Shown in pieces: positions 63,385 to 64,000 of a stretch of 64,000 bases of DNA (positions within the stretch are counted from its first letter, which is position 1; every line of letters begins with the position of its first letter). The stretch covers positions 4,687,501 to 4,751,500 of the forward strand of contig OZ014414.1 in assembly GCA_963965975.1 (NCBI GenBank). The letters are read 5' to 3'. The notes below the pieces were generated by a model. The model did not search any database and was not told the DNA's origin. It worked only from the letters and a program-made list of their open reading frames with translations. The translations under genes and the position numbers were made by a program. Source of the stretch: Xestospongia bergquistia (lineage: Eukaryota > Porifera > Demospongiae > Haplosclerida > Petrosiidae).

Positions 63385-64000
63385 TAATGGGACTTACTGA
63401 ATAAACTGCAATTAACAGTTTAGTAAGTTGGTTTGCATTAATGCTCTAAAGTCTTTAAGTTGAAGACTTTAGAAGATTTAGACTATTGAGTGAAGTTTAT
63501 AAAGTAAACTGCTCAGTCTAAAGGACTTTATGGCACTAACTAAATGAACAGCTATTAACAGTTTGGTAAGTAAGTTTGCATTAACACTCTAAAGTCATTA
63601 AGTTAAAGACTTTAGAAGGTTTAGACTATTGAGTGAATCTTACAAAATAAACTGCACAGTCTAAAGGACTTAATGTGACTAACTAAATAAACGGCTATTA
63701 ACAGTTTAGTAAGTTGGTTTGCGTTAACGCTCTAAAGTCATTAATTTAAAGACTTTAGAAGGTTTAGACTATTGAGTGAAGTTTATAAAGTAAACTGCAC
63801 AGTCTAAAGGACTTAATGTGACTAACTAAATAAACGGCTATTAAAGTTTAGTAAGTTGGTTTGCGTTAACGCTCTAAAGTCATTAATTTAAAGACTTTAG
63901 AAGGTTTAGACTATTGAGTGAAGTTTATAAAGTAAACTGCTCAGTATAAAGGACTAAATGGGACTAACTAAATAAAGTGCAATTTACAGTTTAGTAAGTT
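63385..64000. repeat. 143-bp satellite array, right segment
   Basis: Just over four monomers continue in the same orientation as the main array and run off the window. Two adjacent monomers (markers GCACAGTC at 63,654 and 63,797) are nearly identical, which marks a recent single-monomer duplication. Confidence 0.96.

Larger units (their letters stand above)
58890..63386. repeat. TA target-site duplication of the pogo-like element
   Basis: TA at 58,890-58,891 and at 63,385-63,386 brackets the insert. With one copy and the insert removed, the flanks read AAAGGAGTTAATGGGACTT, an intact monomer of the local subtype. TA is the target of the IS630-Tc1-mariner and pogo group. Confidence 0.9.

Noticed and set aside
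57956-63386. One composite insertion covering both transposons
   Set aside because: Two satellite monomers in correct register lie between them, and each has its own target duplication, so they are independent events.
1-64000. Vertebrate-type CENP-B box or telomeric repeats
   Set aside because: No convincing match was seen in the monomer or elsewhere by eye.

Overview
The window is almost entirely one AT-rich satellite DNA array from an animal genome, about 30% GC in the consensus. A 143-bp monomer repeats head to tail from base 1 to 57,959, roughly 405 copies. It resumes for two monomers at 58,604-58,891 and again from 63,385 to the end, so the array runs off both sides of the window. No host gene, tRNA or rRNA was found. 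The animal assignment rests on a pogo-family transposase with GT-AG introns and a C-terminal PHD finger, and on a piggyBac-type insertion. The species cannot be named from the sequence, though an invertebrate is a reasonable guess.

The array (1-57,959). Each monomer is a chain of inverted repeats, the strongest being a 27-bp near-perfect palindrome. Monomers fall into several recognisable subtypes. These are arranged in local higher-order repeats whose period changes along the array: 2, 3, 4, 6, 7, 8, 9, 10, 13, 14 and about 20 monomers. This is the mosaic expected from repeated unequal exchange or segmental amplification. The last 2-4 kb before 57,959 is visibly more diverged than the interior.

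The insertions (57,956-63,386). Two DNA transposons interrupt the diverged part. The first is a 644-bp piggyBac-like non-autonomous element flanked by TTAA, with CCC...GGG ends and two identical 16-bp palindromes near its left end. The second is a 4,493-bp pogo/Tigger-like element flanked by TA, carrying a decayed multi-exon transposase: HTH domains, DDE-type core with DD35D spacing, charged coiled coil, then a spliced PHD finger exon. Removing each element with one target copy restores a normal monomer. Both elements sit at the same position of the monomer (consensus bases 113-116), two monomers apart.

How it fits together. The region looks like heterochromatin, possibly centromeric or pericentromeric, with transposons tolerated near a diverged segment. 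A centromeric role is inference only. Period, insertion boundaries, splice sites and target sites were read directly from the sequence. Copy numbers and higher-order limits were worked out by hand from marker positions and are approximate.
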